Assembly (NCBI GenBank): GCA_013694845.1
Contig: JACDBQ010000623.1
Span: 1-6,954, forward strand
Source: Acidobacteriota bacterium
Lineage (GTDB): Bacteria; Acidobacteriota; Vicinamibacteria; Vicinamibacterales; 2-12-FULL-66-21
Direction of reading: 5' to 3'
DNA length: 6,954 nt
The notes beneath the pieces are model-generated. The model ran no database searches. It was given only the letters and a program-made list of their open reading frames with translations, and had not been told where the DNA came from. Shown here piece after piece: positions 5,197 through 6,954 of this stretch; the first letter of the stretch is position 1; each line of letters opens with the position of its first letter. Both the position numbers and the translations under genes were made by a program.

Positions 5197-5228
5197 GGCG
5201 GGGTGCATGGGGGCCCTGCCGATCAGGG
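5197..5228 (+). promoter_or_regulatory. Two mutually exclusive hairpins before the sigma-factor start codon
   Basis: GGCGGGG (5197-5203) can pair over 7 positions, one a G-U, with CCCTGCC (5214-5220). Alternatively CCCTG (5214-5218) pairs over 5 perfect positions with CAGGG (5224-5228) around the loop CCGAT. The second stem ends one base before the ATG at 5230 and would cover the only Shine-Dalgarno-like sequence, AGGGA. The first stem would leave it free. This is a paper fold without energies or comparative support. Confidence 0.35.
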
Positions 5229-5229
5229 A

Positions 5230-5805
5230 ATGACTTCCGATTCGCAGCTGATCTCCCAGGCCGCGGCCGGGGACCATTCCGCTTTCCACCTGCTCGTGGA
5301 GCGCCATCGGTCGATGGTGTATCGCGTCGCGTACCAATTTGCCGGCAATCACCACGACGCGGAGGACATCACGCAAGAGGTCTTCATCAAGGTTTACCGG
5401 TCGCTCGGGCGCTTCCGGCAGGATGCCCAGCTGACTTCCTGGATGTATCGAATCGCCATGAACGCCTGTATCGATTATCGTCGCCGGCATTCTCCCGCCG
5501 GCGCCGCACCGTTTGGAGAAGAAGCCGAACAGAGAATGTTGAACACGCCGGAAGAAGCGCCGGGACCCGAGGAACGTGCGTATGGCAGGGAACTTGGCGA
5601 GGTGCTCGAGGCTGAGATCCAGCGTCTGCCTCCGGGCCAGCGCGTCGTCTTCATCATGCGGCACCATCAAGGCCTGAAACTGGGTGAGATCGCCGACGCG
5701 CTCGGGCTCGCTGAAGGCACGGTGAAGCGCCAGCTGCACGCGGCCGTCCATCGTCTCCGCCAGGCGCTGACGGTGGCCAATGTGACGGCGGGAGAAGGAG
5801 CATGA
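5230..5805 (+). CDS. ECF (sigma-24/RpoE-like) RNA polymerase sigma factor
   Basis: The 191-residue protein directs RNA polymerase to a small regulon and has the two-domain ECF layout. Region 2 spans about 8-86, with QAAAGDHSAFHLLVERHRSMVY, the core-binding DAEDITQEVF at 43-52 and the -10-recognition helix FRQDAQLTSWMYRIAMNACIDYRRR at 62-86. A charged linker follows (about 87-130). Region 4 spans about 131-180, with LPPGQRVVFIMRHHQGLKLGEIADALGLAEGTVKRQLHAAVHRLRQ carrying the helix-turn-helix that binds the -35. The ATG at 5230 matches the canonical ECF N-terminus; the preceding AGGGA is unusually close and may be masked by a hairpin. An in-frame GTG at 5203 is a weaker alternative. The stop overlaps the anti-sigma start (ATGA), indicating translational coupling. 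Its targets cannot be read here, though such genes often autoregulate. Confidence 0.95.
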   Translation: MTSDSQLISQAAAGDHSAFHLLVERHRSMVYRVAYQFAGNHHDAEDITQEVFIKVYRSLGRFRQDAQLTSWMYRIAMNACIDYRRRHSPAGAAPFGEEAEQRMLNTPEEAPGPEERAYGRELGEVLEAEIQRLPPGQRVVFIMRHHQGLKLGEIADALGLAEGTVKRQLHAAVHRLRQALTVANVTAGEGA

Positions 5806-6602
5806 GCAAGTGCGCCATTCAGGAGGCAGGGCATATCGAGCTCTACTTCTACTCGGAGCTGCACGGTGACGAGCAGTCACGTATCACGGCGCATCTGCGG
5901 CAGTGCCGCGAGTGCGCCGTTGCCCTCGAGGAATTGACCGTCATCCAAGCGGCCCTTTCGGCTCGACCGCATGTCTCGGCGCCGCCCTCAGGTGACTGGT
6001 CCGCATTCATGGAACGGCTCGATGCAGCCGTGCAGGCCAGAACGCCGATCGTCGTTCCTTTCAAGTCGGCGGCCGTCCTGGTTCATCGGCCGTGGGTCGG
6101 GCTCCTGGCCACCGCAGCGTTGCTGGCGGTCGTCACGATCAGTGTCTTCCTTGCCTCATCGGCCGGCCGGCGCGCCCTGCGGTCAGACGATGGGCCTGCA
6201 CCGGCGGAGCTGTCGTCGGCGGCCGGGACGGCGGATGGCAAGGCGACGCCGATCCAGAGCGGGCTCGCGTCGGTCGGGGCCAGGCATCTCGAACGATCGA
6301 AGCTCGTCGTGCTGGGTCTCGCGGCGAAGCCCTCGGCCGTCGGCGGAAGGACTGACTGGGCCTACGAGCGTGAACTGGCCACGTCGCTGCTCAACGACAC
6401 GCGGCTGTACAGGATGGCCGCCGAAGAACGCGGTCTCACGTCCCTCGCGGACGTGATGCGGGATCTCGAGCTGGTGCTGCTGCAGACATCGATGGCCGAG
6501 GCGACCGACGCCACGGCGTTGCCACAGATTCAGCGCTTGATCCACAAGCGCGGCCTCGTTCAGAAGATGGACGTTTCGGGATCGATAGGACTGGTGCCAT
6601 GA
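5802..6602 (+). CDS. Membrane anti-sigma factor with N-terminal zinc-finger (zf-HC2/ZAS) domain
   Basis: The 266-residue protein is the cognate regulator of the sigma factor just upstream. The cytoplasmic N-terminus carries HLRQCREC at 31-38, the HxxxCxxC zinc motif of ZAS anti-sigma domains that bind ECF sigma factors. A linker precedes one membrane helix, about 98-118 (WVGLLATAALLAVVTISVFLA). The C-terminal part (about 124-266) would be periplasmic. After a low-complexity Ala/Pro/Ser stretch comes a helical block, DWAYERELATSLLNDTRLYRMAAEERGLTSLADVMRDLELVLLQ, then LIHKRGLVQKMDV. I recall similar tails in acidobacterial anti-sigma proteins but know no defined role. The start ATG overlaps the sigma stop by 4 bases and has GGAG and AAGGAG just upstream. 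The gene ends in another ATGA overlap with the next. Confidence 0.92.
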   Translation: MSKCAIQEAGHIELYFYSELHGDEQSRITAHLRQCRECAVALEELTVIQAALSARPHVSAPPSGDWSAFMERLDAAVQARTPIVVPFKSAAVLVHRPWVGLLATAALLAVVTISVFLASSAGRRALRSDDGPAPAELSSAAGTADGKATPIQSGLASVGARHLERSKLVVLGLAAKPSAVGGRTDWAYERELATSLLNDTRLYRMAAEERGLTSLADVMRDLELVLLQTSMAEATDATALPQIQRLIHKRGLVQKMDVSGSIGLVP

Positions 6603-6954
6603 AGAACACCCGGATTTGCATGCTCGTCGGGCTTGCGGCCCTCGCGGCGACGTCGCCCCTGCGCGCCGACGTCGAGCCGTGGCAGTCTCCCCGGCTCGAG
6701 CGCGCAAAGGATTTCATCGCCGACGAGCAGTGGGAACGCGCGATCGAGCAGTTGAAGGCGGCGTCGGCCGACGCGAAGGAGCGGAACAAGGACGAAGCGC
6801 TCTTCTGGCTCGCGCACAGTCTGCACCAGGCGCGCGATCTGGCGGCGGCCGTGCAGACGATTTCCCGGCTGGAACAGCAGCACCCGCGCAGCCCGTGGGT
6901 CGCCCCCGCGCGATCGCTGCGGATCGAGATCGCCCAGAAGCTGCGGCGCAATGA
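6599..6954 (+). CDS. Exported TPR-like protein, third gene of the sigma operon (cut by window edge)
   Basis: The 118 visible codons encode a Sec signal peptide (MKNTRICMLVGLAALAATSPLRA, likely cleavage before DVEP at residue 24) and then helical repeats. The segment RLERAKDFIADEQWERAIEQLKAASADAKERNKDEALFWLAHSLHQARDLAAAVQTISRLEQQHPRSPWVAPARSLRIEIAQKL has the spacing and small/aromatic pattern of tetratricopeptide repeats and of the YbgF/BamD-like fold, which act as protein-interaction scaffolds in the periplasm. The ATG overlaps the anti-sigma stop (ATGA), so the gene belongs to the operon. The stop lies beyond the window, so the full architecture is unknown. In acidobacterial genomes I recall TPR and HEAT-repeat proteins in this position, but that is memory, not seen here. 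It could be an envelope effector or a partner of the anti-sigma sensor region. Confidence 0.85.
   Translation, partial: MKNTRICMLVGLAALAATSPLRADVEPWQSPRLERAKDFIADEQWERAIEQLKAASADAKERNKDEALFWLAHSLHQARDLAAAVQTISRLEQQHPRSPWVAPARSLRIEIAQKLRRN

Larger units (their letters stand above)
4831..5229. other. 399-base divergent spacer between the outer-membrane gene and the sigma-factor operon
   Basis: I see no gene here. From left to right it holds the outer-membrane gene's ribosome binding site, a TTGAACCGTG array (4917-4958), an AT-richer segment about 5053-5110 that is the likeliest promoter area for the sigma operon, a duplicated GAGCAGCGG, a purine-rich stretch (5139-5168) and a foldable leader just before the sigma start. 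The frame is open leftward from the sigma gene, but the translation is low-complexity and unlike region 2. GGAATCAAC at 5054 followed by GTCATA at 5081 loosely recalls an ECF-type promoter, but the gap is longer than usual, so I do not call it. Confidence 0.6.

Noticed and set aside
4954..5229. 92-codon N-terminal extension of the sigma factor
   Set aside because: Low-complexity Arg/Gly/Ser-rich translation with no family resemblance; the canonical ECF start is MTSDSQLISQAAAGD at 5230.

Overview
This is a GC-rich bacterial chromosomal window with seven complete or near-complete genes and a partial gene at each end. A Hanks-type kinase beginning LGPYEIHSSIGAGGMGEVYRARDTRL, a signal-peptide-bearing methyltransferase, and an ECF sigma / zinc-finger anti-sigma / TPR operon together suggest Acidobacteriota, perhaps Vicinamibacteria. 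That placement is inference from gene style, not from a marker-gene comparison. No rRNA, tRNA, CRISPR array, transposase or phage gene is visible.

Layout. On the minus strand at the left lie the N-terminus of a Ser/Thr protein kinase (1-213), an exported class I SAM methyltransferase (331-882) and a small HD-domain hydrolase with the full RelA/SpoT/MESH1 catalytic set (950-1522). A divergent spacer leads to a plus-strand prolyl-tRNA editing protein of the ProX/ProXp-ala type (about 1752-2243). It converges on the translational GTPase typA/bipA (2313-4154, minus), which lies downstream of a small outer-membrane beta-barrel gene (4270-4830, minus, TTG start). After a 399-base spacer a plus-strand operon begins: ECF sigma factor (5230-5805), membrane anti-sigma factor with an HxxxCxxC motif (5802-6602) and an exported TPR-like protein (6599 to the end). 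Its genes overlap by ATGA.

How the genes may work together. The HD hydrolase, ProX and TypA all bear on translation under stress: alarmone removal, clearing mischarged tRNA, and ribosome assembly or function. The right-hand operon is a standard membrane-signalling unit in which the anti-sigma factor holds the sigma factor until an envelope or periplasmic cue arrives.

The most unusual content is between the genes. Five of the six intergenic regions carry degenerate tandem arrays of very short units, with periods of 7 or about 10 bases. Three arrays start within about 4 bases of a stop codon. The two divergent spacers share an exact 15-base sequence in opposite orientation, and one of them contains a perfect 20-base tandem duplication. 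Near-consensus -10 hexamers lie 6-7 bases before the likely start codons of typA and proX, suggesting leaderless transcripts. The leader of the sigma operon can be drawn as two mutually exclusive hairpins, one of which hides the Shine-Dalgarno sequence.
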